A DNA stretch of 64,000 bases from Selaginella moellendorffii. Lineage: Eukaryota > Streptophyta > Lycopodiopsida > Selaginellales > Selaginellaceae. Positions 1 through 10,341 of this stretch are shown here, piece by piece. Below the pieces are notes generated by a model. That model was not told the origin of the DNA. It searched no databases and saw only the letters and a program-made list of their open reading frames with translations. The stretch is taken from assembly GCF_000143415.4 (NCBI RefSeq), contig NW_003314266.1:3032604-3096603 (forward strand), read 5' to 3'. Positions within the stretch are counted from its first letter, which is position 1. Every line of letters starts with the position of its first letter. The position numbers and the translations under genes are program-made.

Positions 1-863
1 CGTCGCCGCATAGAGATGGCCGATCTTCATCTTGCTGGCTTGGACCAGAGTGTATGGCTCTTGGTAGTGCGGCGAGGGGCGGCCGAGGATCATCCCGAGG
101 TGGTCTCTCACGACCTCAAGAACCTCGGCCGAGTGGATCGATTCCATGTCGCCCAGCACGGATTGCCAGTTGCTGTCCACCTTTTGGTTCGCGGGGAGGC
201 TCGGAATCTTGGGAACCAGAGCCAGCCTCGAGTCAAGGAACTTTTGGACGACTAGAGAATAGATCACTTCCACGACCGCTTTCTGGCGCTCCTGTTCTTT
301 AACTTCCGCGATTCTCCTGAGAAAGAAAAATAGAAGAGAGAGTTGGCTTACGTCTTTCCATTGACAAACTTCTCTTTTCTACGTAAGAGAGAAACTTACT
401 TGTAGAGGACGAGCTCTGAGTCGGAAGAATTGGTCGACTTCTCAGCCGCGGCGTTCTTATCAGCGGCAAGCTGCTGGATGTGCTGCTCGGCTGCTTCTAG
501 GAAGAGATGAGGATGGCTCTGGAGCAGCGAGACTAGGAACTGGCCGATGGGCGACTCGGGCTCCCAAGGACCGACCATGGAAGTGGCACTACTTCTTCCA
601 CTCTGAGCTTTGACAATGTGACACGGACCTCTTCCCGGCCTGGAAAACCCATTTTTTATCCTCAGCGAGTCCCTCTTCCCAAAGAAACTTGTGGAAGCCT
701 GCGAAAGAGACGAGAGAGGAAGCTCAGATCTAGCCACATCTTGCCCAAATTTCCCTACCGTGAAGTGGATGCTGCGCTTGGCACCGACGCTGGATTGCTG
801 CGCCCGGCACGAGCTGCTCGCAAATCCGCCGCTGCTGGAAGATCCCACTTGCACTGCCGCCAT
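1..863 (-). CDS. DUF760 family chloroplast protein (UV-B-induced At3g17800-like), 5' part
   Basis: Minus-strand gene running off the left edge. Exon 1 is 863-400 and exon 2 is 316 to beyond 1, joined by a GT-AG intron (399-317). The joined protein reads ELVLYKRIAEVKEQERQKAV, then SLVVQKFLDSRLALVPKIP, and at the edge TLVQASKMKIGHLYAAT. These are conserved blocks of the DUF760 family, which includes the Arabidopsis UV-B-induced chloroplast protein At3g17800. I chose the MAAVQVGSSSS start, which is 35 codons inside the longest ORF, because the Ser/Ala/Arg-rich segment after it looks like a chloroplast transit peptide of about 70-100 residues. The biochemical role of the family is unknown. The C-terminus lies outside the window. 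Confidence 0.8.
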
Positions 864-1543
864 CGCCGAGACCCGCTGAGACCGCCTCACGCTCTGACCT
901 AAAAATGAAAATCTCACGCGACATTTTGACCCTTTGGTGTCGGAGGAATCCACGTGGCTGCTTCGCAATGTTCCACGTCGGTCAAAATTCTATGATCCAC
1001 TAGTTCGTTCGGTGACTAGTTGTTAACATATGTAAAAGGAATATTGGGTGAGGAATCAACTCCATATACGAAAGTGTTAAGTGGATTAATTTGTAGATGG
1101 ATTGCTAGAGCACAAATGAATTTATTCCATTTGATTCGTTCGTCCCTTGCTAGATTTTATGTCAAGTTTTGAGTATACTTGTAAGCACCAAGAATCTCCA
1201 GTTAGCTTTCTCCAAGTTTTCAATGATACTCCCAGCATCCAGCACTATCACTAAGTTTAGAGCTGCCTAGTCCTAAGAAAGACTTCACATTAACATTGGT
1301 CAATCTTTTCGTAATTGGATTTTAGTTGTTGGCGCTAGAAAACTTCTAAACACTGCAAGATTTTATAATGTTTATTTGTATTAAAATCTGTTGTTCTAAA
1401 CCTACTGAGAACCATAGGAGAAAGATTTTTACACGTGTCTATATAATTCATATACACTGTTTTTCATAAATGGTATATATGCTTTTGTTATTAGTTTAAT
1501 ATTTTTATTATATACAAATACAACTTATTCATGCTTTCCGCCC
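864..1543. other. Upstream region of the DUF760 gene grading into AT-rich DNA
   Basis: I see no coding potential. The part next to the DUF760 start holds ACGT-core motifs (CCACGTGG near 950 and CCACGTCGG near 974) that could belong to its promoter. From about 1020 the base composition becomes strongly AT-rich and stays so until about 2230. A TATA-like stretch near 1437-1446 could serve the ORF that starts at 1544. Confidence 0.4.
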
Positions 1544-1957
1544 ATGGCATTTCCAAAGTTTTATTTATTTAGTTTTATTTCACTTTTACTATATACAAGT
1601 TTTATAATTGTTACTCTTTCTCAAGGATTTAATCACTGTTGGAATACTGATTGGAAAAAAATAATGACTTGTAAATTAGATTATTACAGATCTAAACATA
1701 AAGGAAATGCTAATATATTTATATATAACAAATCAAAGTCTTTCAAAGAAGCAATAACTCCAAATCCAATAGAAGAAACAGATGATTTTCAAATAGACAG
1801 TGATGATTTGCAAGCAATAGTTTTTATTGGTACAGCAAAATACACCACTACTGGTTGGGGTGGCTGGGATTGGTGGTCTTTTACGGGTTGTTACAAACAT
1901 GTCGATCATACTGTTGAATTTTACGAATATGGACCAAATAAGAATTGTGCAATTTAA
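1544..1957 (+). CDS. Small secreted hypothetical protein, AT-rich ORF
   Basis: I do not recognise this 137-residue protein. It begins with a Lys and a hydrophobic run (residues 6-27, FYLFSFISLLLYTSFIIVTL) that looks like a signal peptide ending near SQG. The remaining roughly 110 residues are hydrophilic, with four cysteines (about positions 32, 43, 115 and 135) and a Trp/Gly-rich patch, TTGWGGWDWWSFTGC. This suggests a small disulfide-bonded extracellular domain. Codon use is extremely AT-rich, unlike every other gene here. The start codon has a good context (CCCATGG). No intron is needed. It sits alone in an AT-rich island next to a dispersed repeat (2046-2172). It could be a genuine orphan gene, a transposon-carried gene or a transferred gene. 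Confidence 0.5.
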   Translation: MAFPKFYLFSFISLLLYTSFIIVTLSQGFNHCWNTDWKKIMTCKLDYYRSKHKGNANIFIYNKSKSFKEAITPNPIEETDDFQIDSDDLQAIVFIGTAKYTTTGWGGWDWWSFTGCYKHVDHTVEFYEYGPNKNCAI

Positions 1958-2045
1958 TATGAATTCCTCTTGTACTTTATATTTTATAAAATAATTTGCT
2001 ATTGCATGCATCAAGGCTTGTTAATTATTATTTAATAATTTAATT

Positions 2046-2172
2046 AATGAAATATGGTAAAATAAATCAGAATATACTAGAAAGTGTTTAAGAAAGTTTA
2101 TAAATTATAAATACAAAATTAATCTAAATGAATAACAACTGTTAAATGGTAGAATATTCTAGAATATTTAAA
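2046..2172 (-). repeat. Dispersed AT-rich repeat, copy C
   Basis: The reverse complement of this stretch matches two plus-strand stretches at 44251-44495 and 45910-46240. Shared segments include GAATATTCTAGAATATT (palindromic TATTCTAGAATA core), TACCATCTAACRGTTGTTATT, a CATTTAGATTAATTTTG segment and a TATAATTTATAAACTTTCTT segment. It ends near a TTTCTAGTATATTCT block also seen in copy B. It is probably a fragment of a non-autonomous transposon or LTR. I saw no coding sequence in it. Confidence 0.75.
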
Positions 2173-2343
2173 TAAATTTCATTAAGTCTAAGAGTAGAAA
2201 GACCAATTGATTTTATAACATTCTACTTGGTTTTTACTGCAATTGCCAATAATAATAGTAATACTGTTTATACACTTCTCCCACTTCCAAGGGATCTCGC
2301 TAAAAAGGAAAAAAGAAGAAAAAAGAAAAAAAAAGGGAGAGTT

Positions 2344-5300
2344 TTAAGCAACTCCAGCAGGAGCTTCAATGCTCGAGCTCGATGCGGTTCCAGCAGTTCC
2401 GTTCAGCACCGTCACGTTTCCTTCAGAGTCCACATCTATGATCGCCGAATCGCCCTCTTTCACCTCCCCGGACAGCATCCTCTCGGCCATGCTATCCTCG
2501 AGAAGCCTCATGATCGCCCTTCGCAGCGGCCGAGCTCCATAGCTCGGGCTATATCCCTCGTCCACCACCCGGTCTCTAAACCTCTCCGTCACCTGGAGAT
2601 CGATCTCCTTCTTCTTGAGCCGCTCAAACACCTCCTTGAGCATGATATCCGCAATCTCCTTCACCTCCGTCTTGGTCAGCTGCCTAAACACGATGATCTC
2701 GTCCAGACGGTTCAAGAACTCGGGCCTGAAGTACTGCTTGAGCTCCTCGTTCACCAGCGTCTTGATCCGGTTGTAGCTGCTGTCCTTCTCGCCGTAGTCG
2801 AGCTGGAAGCCAATGCCGCCGCCACCCTTCTCAATCACGCTGCTTCCCACGTTGGAGGTCATGATCAGCAGTGTGTTCTTGAAGTCCACCGTTCGTCCCT
2901 TGCTGTCCGTGAGCCTCCCGTCCTCCAGGATCTGGAGCATCATGTTGAACACGTCCGGGTGAGCTTTCTCGATCTCGTCGAACAGCACCACGGTGTAAGG
3001 ACGCCTCCTCACGGCCTCTGTGAGCTGGCCTCCCTCTGTGTAGCCAACGTATCCCGGAGGCGAGCCGATGAGCTTTGACACCGTGTGTCTCTCCATGAAC
3101 TCGCTCATGTCGAGCCTGACCATGGCCTCCTCGGAGCCGAAGTAGTACGCCGCCAGGGCCTTTGCGAGCTCCGACTTTCCAACACCGGTAGGACCGGAGA
3201 AAATGAAGCTTGCAATGGGACGGTTCGGGTTCTTGAGGCCGACGCGAGCGCGGCGGATGGCTCGGCTGATCGCCTTCACTGCCTCGTCCTGTCCAATGAC
3301 GCGCTGGTGGAGCGTCTCCTCCATTTTCATCAGCCTGTCCGACTCGTCGGTTGAGACTTTCTCCACGGGAATGCCTGTCCATGCTGACACAATCTGCTGG
3401 ATATCGGCCTCTGTGACCAAGGGACCTGTTTCGCCAGCTTCGGTTTCTGCCTTAGACTTCTCTTTTCCTTTCTCGGTGATGGCTGAGATCTGTGCCTTGA
3501 GCTCCATCTCGCGATCTCTCAGCTCGCCAGCCTGCCAGAATAAAAATCAGTCAACTACCATGTAAAATAAAATGGTCTAAGTAAAGACGACGGACCTTCT
3601 CAAAGTCTTGTCCACGCACAGCTTCGTTTTTCTCTTTGGTGATTTGCCTGAGTTCCTTGTCAAGATCTCTGGCTTCTTCAGGCAGCTACAGAAAGAAAGA
3701 AACAGAAAACGTGTGAGTTGCGATATCCAAGACTAAAAACAGCGTCACCTGTGCGTGTCTCAGTCGGACGCGAGAACCAGCTTCGTCGATAAGATCAATG
3801 GCCTTGTCCGGAAGGAAACGGTCGCTGATATACTGGTAAGACAGCTGAGCAGCGGCGACAAGCGCCTCATCTGTGTACCGTAGCTTGTGATGGATTTCAT
3901 ACCGCTCTCGCAGTCCTTTGAGAATTTGAATGGTTTCGTCGACGGTGGGCTCCGGCACATTAACTGGCTGGAATCGTCTTTCCAGGGCGGGATCCTTCTC
4001 TATATGTTTCCTGTACTCGTCAATGGTCGTAGCACCAATGCACTAGCAAAGACTGGAATTAGCACAAGTTTCACGATACAAATATTTACCTGAAGTTCGC
4101 CACGAGCAAGAGCAGGCTTCAAAATATTGGCCGCATCGATGGCTCCTTCAGCAGCGCCAGCTCCAATCAAAGTATGCACCTCATCGATAACAAGAATAAT
4201 GTCATCGGATTGCTTAATTTCTTCCATGAGTTTCTTCAGACGCTCTTCAAATTCTCCACGGTACTTTGTCCCGGCAACAAGCAGTCCCATGTCTAATGTA
4301 ACGACCTGAAATATTCAAAGTCAATATGCAAGGAAATTTTTCAAAGAAATTGCATAGAACCTTTTTCCCTTCAATAGTTTCAGGAACGTCTCCTGTCGCA
4401 ATTCGCTGCGCAAGACCTTCAGCAATTGCAGTCTTTCCAACGCCAGGTTCTCCAATCAAACAAGGGTTGTTCTTCGTCCGACGACCAAGAATTTGTGTAA
4501 CACGCTCAATTTGTTGCTGCCTTCCCACCACGGGATCTAGTTTACCCTGTGCAAAAAATAAAAACTTGAGCTACTTGACAACTTTTCCAGACACGGCCAC
4601 TTACTTCTTCTGCTAGTTTCGTCAAGTTCGTGCCATACTCCTCCAACGTTGGCATCTTGTTGCTACTGCTACCTCCGCCGACACTCGCACCAACAGCCTC
4701 TGTGCTCTCTCCGACCATTCGAATAACCTGAAAAACAACACGAATGTTTTTTCTTGTTACTTCAATTAGCTAGGTTTACCTGCGTCCGAATGTTTCCAGG
4801 ATCAGCTCCCAGGTTTTCAAGCACACGAGCTGCCACACCTTCTCCTTCTCGCAGAAGTCCAAGAAGCAAATGCTCCGACCCGATGTAATTGTGTCCTGTG
4901 AGACAAAAGACAAAAGAATAACACGTTGTGAGCTGCAAAAGCTTTCAAGCAAGACGACCACTCACCCAGCTGGCGTGCTTCTTCGAGAGAAAGCTCCAAT
5001 ACACGCTTTGCGCGAGGAGTGAAAGGAATCTCCACGGCAACAAAACCACTTCCCCTTCCAATAATCTTCTCAACCTCCACCCGAGCTTCCTTGAGATTAA
5101 CTCCCATGGACTTCAAAACCTTGGCAGCGATACCGGTCCCTTCTCCGATAAGACCCAGAAGAATCTGTTCAGTGCCTACAAAATTGTGTCCCAGCCTGCG
5201 AGCCTCCTCCTGTGCCAACATGATAACTTTGATGGCTTTCTCGGTGAAGCGCTCGAACATAGCGACAACCACACCACGAGAAGCACCTCTTCCCCCGCTG

Positions 5301-5566
5301 GTGGAAACACTTGAAACCACTGAGTTCCAATCCTTGCAAGTGCTCGTTGCTAGAGAATCCAAGGGACTTGGCTTTCGCATGCCGACATACGTTTGTAGCG
5401 TCCTCGTTCTCGTGATAAAGGCCGCTCGGACTTGGCCATGATTCGAGCCTCTTATCATACTCACAGTACCTCTTCTTGTTCTACTGGATTTTTGTTGCCG
5501 GCTTGCGGGAACGCTGCGAATCCCAGCCGACAGGGCTGGAGACTGAGAAAGTGCTCCGGCTGCCAT
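2344..5566 (-). CDS. CLPC: Chloroplast Hsp100 chaperone ClpC (Clp protease ATPase), 8 coding exons
   Basis: Exons (minus): 5566-4966, 4895-4780, 4727-4605, 4546-4361, 4305-4090, 4042-3749, 3685-3596, 3531-2344; together 937 residues, close to angiosperm ClpC. The start ([10 protein letters not shown]) is followed by a Ser/Arg-rich transit peptide of about 90-100 residues. Next come two Clp-N repeats ([20 protein letters not shown] and the [14 protein letters not shown] repeat). The first AAA+ module has Walker [10 protein letters not shown] and Walker [15 protein letters not shown]-type middle region (around [14 protein letters not shown]) follows. The second AAA+ module has [20 protein letters not shown] and the ClpP-contacting loop GGGIGFQLD. 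By family knowledge it unfolds stromal proteins for ClpPR and works at the Tic import motor. A 5' UTR intron is likely: acceptor near 5600, donor near 5978, placing the transcription start just inside the 3' end of the PPR gene upstream. Confidence 0.97.
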
Positions 5567-6042
5567 GTTTCTCGACTTATTGGAAGATCTTGGTTTCTGC
5601 AAAACAAAAAATCTTGAGTTCGAGAAAAAAAATCGCAAAAGGAATCAAACCAGCAACCAAAAGCAGAGAAGAAATTTAGACTTTCAGCGAAGAAAGCAAA
5701 CCAGAGAAAAAATATTAAGTCCAGCAAAGAAAAAAACACGAAAAAATCAATGCTCTGTGCAGGAAACCGTGCCACCACACAAATGCCTCGAGCAGGAAAC
5801 GCCGCAATCCAAGCAGCGCACAGCAGCTGGAATTCACCGATTACTCACGCGCACAGCAAGCGGCCGCGAGAATCCAAAAACCCTAGAATCCGAAACGCAC
5901 GAAATCTAACCAAAACCTCGTCGCCAATCCGCGAGAGCGCGGCCAGCGCAAGAGCTTTGGATTGGCAGGCGAGCGCTTACCGGAGCCCTGGAGCCGCCTT
6001 CACCTCCTCCACACAAACACGCAAATTTTGGAGATATCCTGC
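5567..6042 (-). promoter_or_regulatory. ClpC 5' UTR, UTR intron and promoter region
   Basis: Reading the minus strand, a donor CCG|GTAAGC lies near 5978 and a T-rich tract ending TTTTGCAG lies at about 5600, so the leader probably contains one intron of about 380 nt. The intron carries an AAACCCTAG telo-box-like motif near 5878. The core promoter must overlap the last codons of the PPR gene that ends at 6043. The intron is assigned from splice consensus only. Confidence 0.5.
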
Positions 6043-7674
6043 TCAAAGCTTACGGCATTTAACGGTATATGCCGAGACGGTGGCGGAATAATCACCCGCG
6101 CTAGCGGAATATCCTTGGATGTTTCCAAACAGCACGCATCGCCACTCTACCGCCTCTGGGACGTAGGGCATCGTCCGCGCGAGCTCTTGTGCGCCCTCCA
6201 CGTGGCCGGCCCTAGACAGGAGATCTATCATAGCGCTATAATGTTGCTTAGATGGAGAGATGCCAAAGTCTAAAACCATGGAAAGAAAGAAACTCCTTGC
6301 TATGGAGAGCTGTCCAATGTAGCTAGTGGAAATTAGCAGCAAAACAAAGCAAATAGAGTCCGGTGACACGTCGAAATTCATTAGAGTAAAAAGATAGCGT
6401 GCGTGGTAAAAATGCCCATTTTGGGCATATGCCGCCAGCAAGGCAGTCCACGTCACAAGGTCCCTTTGGGGCATTGCACGGAAGAGCATCTCGGCGTGGA
6501 AAACATGTCTGTTGTAGGTATATCCTAGTAGTACGGAGTTCCACGTCGGCATTGTCTTCTCTGGAGCTTCGTACAGTGTACGTTTTGCTAGATCCATTTG
6601 CCCATTGTGGGCATATGTCCAAGTTATTAAGTCGTACAATCTCGAGTCCCGGTAGGGCATTCTTTCGTACAGGTCCACTGCGTAGTCGAGATTCCCATGT
6701 TGCGAATATGCTCCCATCATGCACGTGTACGACACAACGTCGTGGACTGGCATCTGGTCAAACGTACACTTGACGAGTTCTAGATTCCCTGTTTGGGAAT
6801 ATGCCGCGAGCATTGCGTTCCAGGCAATGGAATCCCTCTCTGGCATAGAGTTAAAAAGATTCTCTGCCTCTTGAACTAAACCATCATTGGAATATAGCCC
6901 CAGTAGCGAAGTGAACGAAGACAAGCTTCTCTCTGGCATGGAATTAAAGATTCTTTCAGATTCGAAAAGTTGCCCATTTGTGGCATTTGCAAGAAGAAGA
7001 ACGTTCCATGCGATGATATCCCGCTCTTGCATTGCATTAAAAACAACCGCGATTTCATCAAAGCAGCCATGGTTAGCATAAACTCCCATGATAGCCGTAC
7101 AAGAGACAATATCCACCTCCGGCATGGAGTCGTACACCAGCTTTGTGTGTAAGAGTTCGCCACCTTCGGCATTTGCCGAAAGCAAACACGTCCACGAGAC
7201 TAAACTCCACTGCGGCATTCGATCGAACAAAACCTTCGCAGCGTCAGTATCGCCAAGTTTTGAGCGGATCGAGAGCATCGAATTCCATGACACTAAGTTC
7301 TTCTCGGGCATGGCGGAGAAGAACCTCGCCGCAAGCTCGAATTCCCCGTTAATAGCGTACGCTGCGAGCATGGACGTCCACGAGACGATGTTTCGTCCGG
7401 GCATTTCCTCAAACAGTCGCTCAGCCTCGGGCAGCTCACCATTACGAGCGTTTGCAGTGAGCATCATGTTCCAGGCGACGAGAGTTTTGACGGGCATTTG
7501 CTCGAAGGTCTGCCTGGACTCTTTCAAGTTTTTGTTGCGGCAGTAGGCGTAGAGGAGAGTCTCCCACGAGAAAGAGTCTCTGGCATTGTCTTTGATGGAA
7601 TCAAAGACTTCTCTGGCTCGCTTCAAGTCGCCGGTCCTGCCATACATTTCAACAAGTTTTATCTGACAATTCAT
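6043..7674 (-). CDS. PPR protein with 31-residue repeats, no DYW domain
   Basis: The ORF is open from 7737. I prefer the second Met (7674), because upstream codons overlap the end of the DNA polymerase lambda gene and resemble no PPR sequence. From the LVEMYGRTGDLKRAREVFD repeat onward the protein is almost entirely PPR motifs of about 31 residues, for example VAWNAMLAAYSQTGNLELVK. It ends with longer motifs (VTWTALLAAYAQNGHFYHAR, then HYSAMIDLLSRAGHVEGAQE) and MPYVPEAVEWRCVL plus about 28 unrelated residues. There is no E or DYW domain. PPR proteins bind organelle RNA. No convincing transit peptide can be seen, so the N-terminus may be incomplete or come from a 5' exon: a splice-acceptor-like TTGTTATGAATTGTCAG immediately precedes the first repeat. 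Confidence 0.8.
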   Translation of the reverse strand: MNCQIKLVEMYGRTGDLKRAREVFDSIKDNARDSFSWETLLYAYCRNKNLKESRQTFEQMPVKTLVAWNMMLTANARNGELPEAERLFEEMPGRNIVSWTSMLAAYAINGEFELAARFFSAMPEKNLVSWNSMLSIRSKLGDTDAAKVLFDRMPQWSLVSWTCLLSANAEGGELLHTKLVYDSMPEVDIVSCTAIMGVYANHGCFDEIAVVFNAMQERDIIAWNVLLLANATNGQLFESERIFNSMPERSLSSFTSLLGLYSNDGLVQEAENLFNSMPERDSIAWNAMLAAYSQTGNLELVKCTFDQMPVHDVVSYTCMMGAYSQHGNLDYAVDLYERMPYRDSRLYDLITWTYAHNGQMDLAKRTLYEAPEKTMPTWNSVLLGYTYNRHVFHAEMLFRAMPQRDLVTWTALLAAYAQNGHFYHARYLFTLMNFDVSPDSICFVLLLISTSYIGQLSIARSFFLSMVLDFGISPSKQHYSAMIDLLSRAGHVEGAQELARTMPYVPEAVEWRCVLFGNIQGYSASAGDYSATVSAYTVKCRKL

Positions 7675-7706
7675 AACAACGAAAAAGGTCACCTCTGGAA
7701 GATTTT

Positions 7707-9865
7707 TCAAAGGTTCCTCTCGTTGGGCTCCAACCAAGGATGACCTACGAACTCAAAGACTTCTTTCTCGTTCTTGCAGATGACTCGAGCACCTTTGCTA
7801 TCAACCTGAAGATAGGAGAAGCTTGTTTCCATAGAGAAGCATGTAAACAGTTTACTAACCTTGTGACGCTTGTGCTTCTCATACAAAATTGTTCTATACA
7901 AGCCAGTATCATCTAGTTTGTATCCTTTTTCATTTGCTAGAATTCGCAGCCTGTGAAACAACAAAAGTCGCAATGCTATTTCTCATCGTTAACGCTACGT
8001 ATGTACCTTCTGTTTAGAACATCGTTGCCAGTCCAAGCAATGAGACCAAATGGATATTGCTCCCAAGAGTACACCTGAGTAGAATCTGTGATAATCAAAA
8101 GATCGTTTGAAACACAAACCTTAAAATCAATACGATGCCGCTGCTCTCTTCCCGGATACTTGCATAACCCAAAGTAAGTATCCACAGCGTCATCGTTCAG
8201 TTCCTGCAATGTTGTTCATCTCATTAGCACAGGGAAGTGTTATTTCTACCTCGTGGTAACCAATCAGCAAGTCTTCGGTGAGAAAATCAATGTCTTTCAG
8301 TCGTTGGACTAAGCGCCTCAGAAATCCCTTGTGACTGCAGAAAACTTTCAGTCAAAACTCATAACAACGTAAGCAGACCTTGTGCCATCCGAGTGAGTGA
8401 CAATCATGTCCATATCCCCTACCAGCGACTTCCCACGTCTATAAGAACCTCCACAAACAACGGATATCTACAACGCAAGGATAAGCCGAGTGAAAAAACA
8501 TATACCCCGGGTTGAATAGCACTAGCAATTTCTTGCACCAGATTTTCCACGTAGTTCGCCTAGAACGAAATGTCACTCGGGAGAACAAATCTCTAAATTG
8601 GATACCTCGCTGCGTGGAATTTTTGCGTTGATATCCTCGAAATATTGCAGCCCAAGCCGTTGGGTACGTGTAAGTGACTCGTCATGCCTTAAGTCCTCCA
8701 GGGAACGATGACCTTTCTCGTAATATTTCAAAGCGTTCGATGGCCCAATCCCCCACACTGAACCGAAAAGAGAAACAGTTTTCACCTGTAAATCTCAGGA
8801 TGTCAAGTCTTCAGAATTACAGCTTTTACAAACGCACCTTTTCATCGTCTCTAAAATGCTCCAGTTTTGAAAGTTTCCCAGTGGATAGAATTTCCTGGAT
8901 CTGTGAACCGACAACATGAAACACGAAAAAGAAGTAAATACGTACGTGATTCTGTAGCGACTTTCCGATTGATGGAGCATTCTTCACTTGATCTACACTC
9001 GTAACTTGATATGGTAGCTTTTCCAGATAGGATATCGCCTTGTGATAGCTATAAGATCTTCTGTTGTCTCCAAGACCTGAAAAAAGTTCATGAACGTTTT
9101 GATGTACTCTTGCCAACAGAAATGCTCACCGTTTTTGTATATGTCCCGGAGTTCTCCAAAAGGGCCTGTAATATTTTGGTTGAGGTTTGGAGGAGCATAA
9201 ATCTGTTACACAATCTAGATATCAAACACGAGACCAATAAAAAGAGCCGCTTACCTCATTTTGCCCCGTGGAATCATCAGGTTCCTTTGGGAATACGAGT
9301 GCAGACCTCCATTCTTCACGTTTAGTATCACTGATGGCAGCATCAGTGTCTGAGTTTAAGGATTCAGTAGCACTCTCGTCAGTCGCGGTGCAATCAGTTC
9401 CAGTGCCAGCGGATTCTTCAGCTGAGGCACCATGATAATCCTGAAACAAATTGTAAGACTCTGCAGGTAACCTTTGCCCTGCCTTGAGACAGTCTTCCAG
9501 CCAGTCGTATTTCAAAAATGACTGAAAAAGAGAATGTAAGAAACATATCCAGCAAGAAATAAGGAACTCACCACTTTAAGCCGTTTCAGCCGTTTCAATC
9601 TCTTCCAATCTTTGCTCTGGTCCAAGTGCTGCGAAGAAACAGCAAAGACATGAGTCAGCTGTTTTGTTACGTGATCTTCTATCTTTCCTCCCAATGCAGC
9701 GAGCTTTGTCTTCCACACCTAGCAACGCAGCACACAATTCATATCGTAGAAAAAAATACCAAAACTCCCGGCTACCTGAAGACGAAGCTGGACCACACCA
9801 GCCTCCACAAAAAACCCAACAATCCCATCGAAAGAAAGCTTATCACTGGCGGTGGAAGTCGTCAT
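7707..9865 (-). CDS. POLL: DNA polymerase lambda (family X), BRCT + polymerase, 14 exons
   Basis: Exons (minus): 9865-9776, 9718-9572, 9521-9255, 9202-9130, 9076-8946, 8900-8838, 8785-8606, 8559-8506, 8467-8379, 8334-8250, 8203-8120, 8074-8007, 7950-7860, 7805-7707; 506 residues. The N-terminus is a BRCT domain (WKTKLAALGGKIEDHVTKQL, then SFLKYDWLEDCLKAGQRLP), followed by an acidic Ser/Thr linker. The 8-kDa and fingers regions follow (NAPSIGKSLQNH and LFGSVWGIGPSNALKYYEKG). The catalytic palm has YRRGKSLVGDMDMIVTH, with both metal-binding Asp residues, and the third carboxylate in HRIDFK. The thumb ends in WLEPNERNL, as in plant Pol lambda. It fills gaps in base-excision repair and end-joining. 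Introns 8119-8075 (45 nt) and 7859-7806 (54 nt) are both in frame and stop-free. The stop codon lies 33 bp from the next gene's preferred start. Confidence 0.95.
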
Positions 9866-10341
9866 GCGAAGCGCTAAGCATCACCAAGAACAAAATGTGA
9901 GAGAAAGGGGCTAAGTATTAAGTATTACTAGCACGCTACGTGTCGACTCAACTAAAAACAAGTTTGAAAAAGTCCATTCTAAAATTCTCTCGACGATCAT
10001 CCAAGGAAACAACTTACTGTGTATGATCTTTCCAGTAGCCGAAGGACAAATCCCTCCAACCAAGCCGCATCCTTGATACCAAATCCTCGCCGCCGAGCCT
10101 GAGAAACGAAATTTGGTCAATCGAAGCAAAGATTTCGCGAAATTTCTCACCGGAGATTCCGACATTGATCGAAATCCACGGCAAAATCCGCCAAGAACTG
10201 CATCGCCGTGGAATCAAGCGCCTCGAGGGAGAAGAAATCCCGCCTCGCTTAAACCCTAAAACTCTACAACGCCACGTGTCGAAAACCAATTGTCAAGCTC
10301 TTTATTTACATTACATACACGAAAGACAAAACCTCTCTTTC
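9866..10341. promoter_or_regulatory. Upstream region of DNA polymerase lambda
   Basis: This 476-bp gap lies between two minus-strand genes. A telo-box TAAACCCTAAAAC lies at about 10250-10262 and a CCACGTGTC G-box-like element at about 10274. Telo-boxes are common in promoters of plant cell-cycle and DNA-metabolism genes, which suits a repair polymerase (inference). Short ORFs here (for example 10014-10289 minus) show no family signature. Confidence 0.45.

Noticed and set aside
2227-3078. 283-residue plus-strand ORF opposite ClpC
   Set aside because: It is the antisense shadow of the conserved ClpC second ATPase domain.
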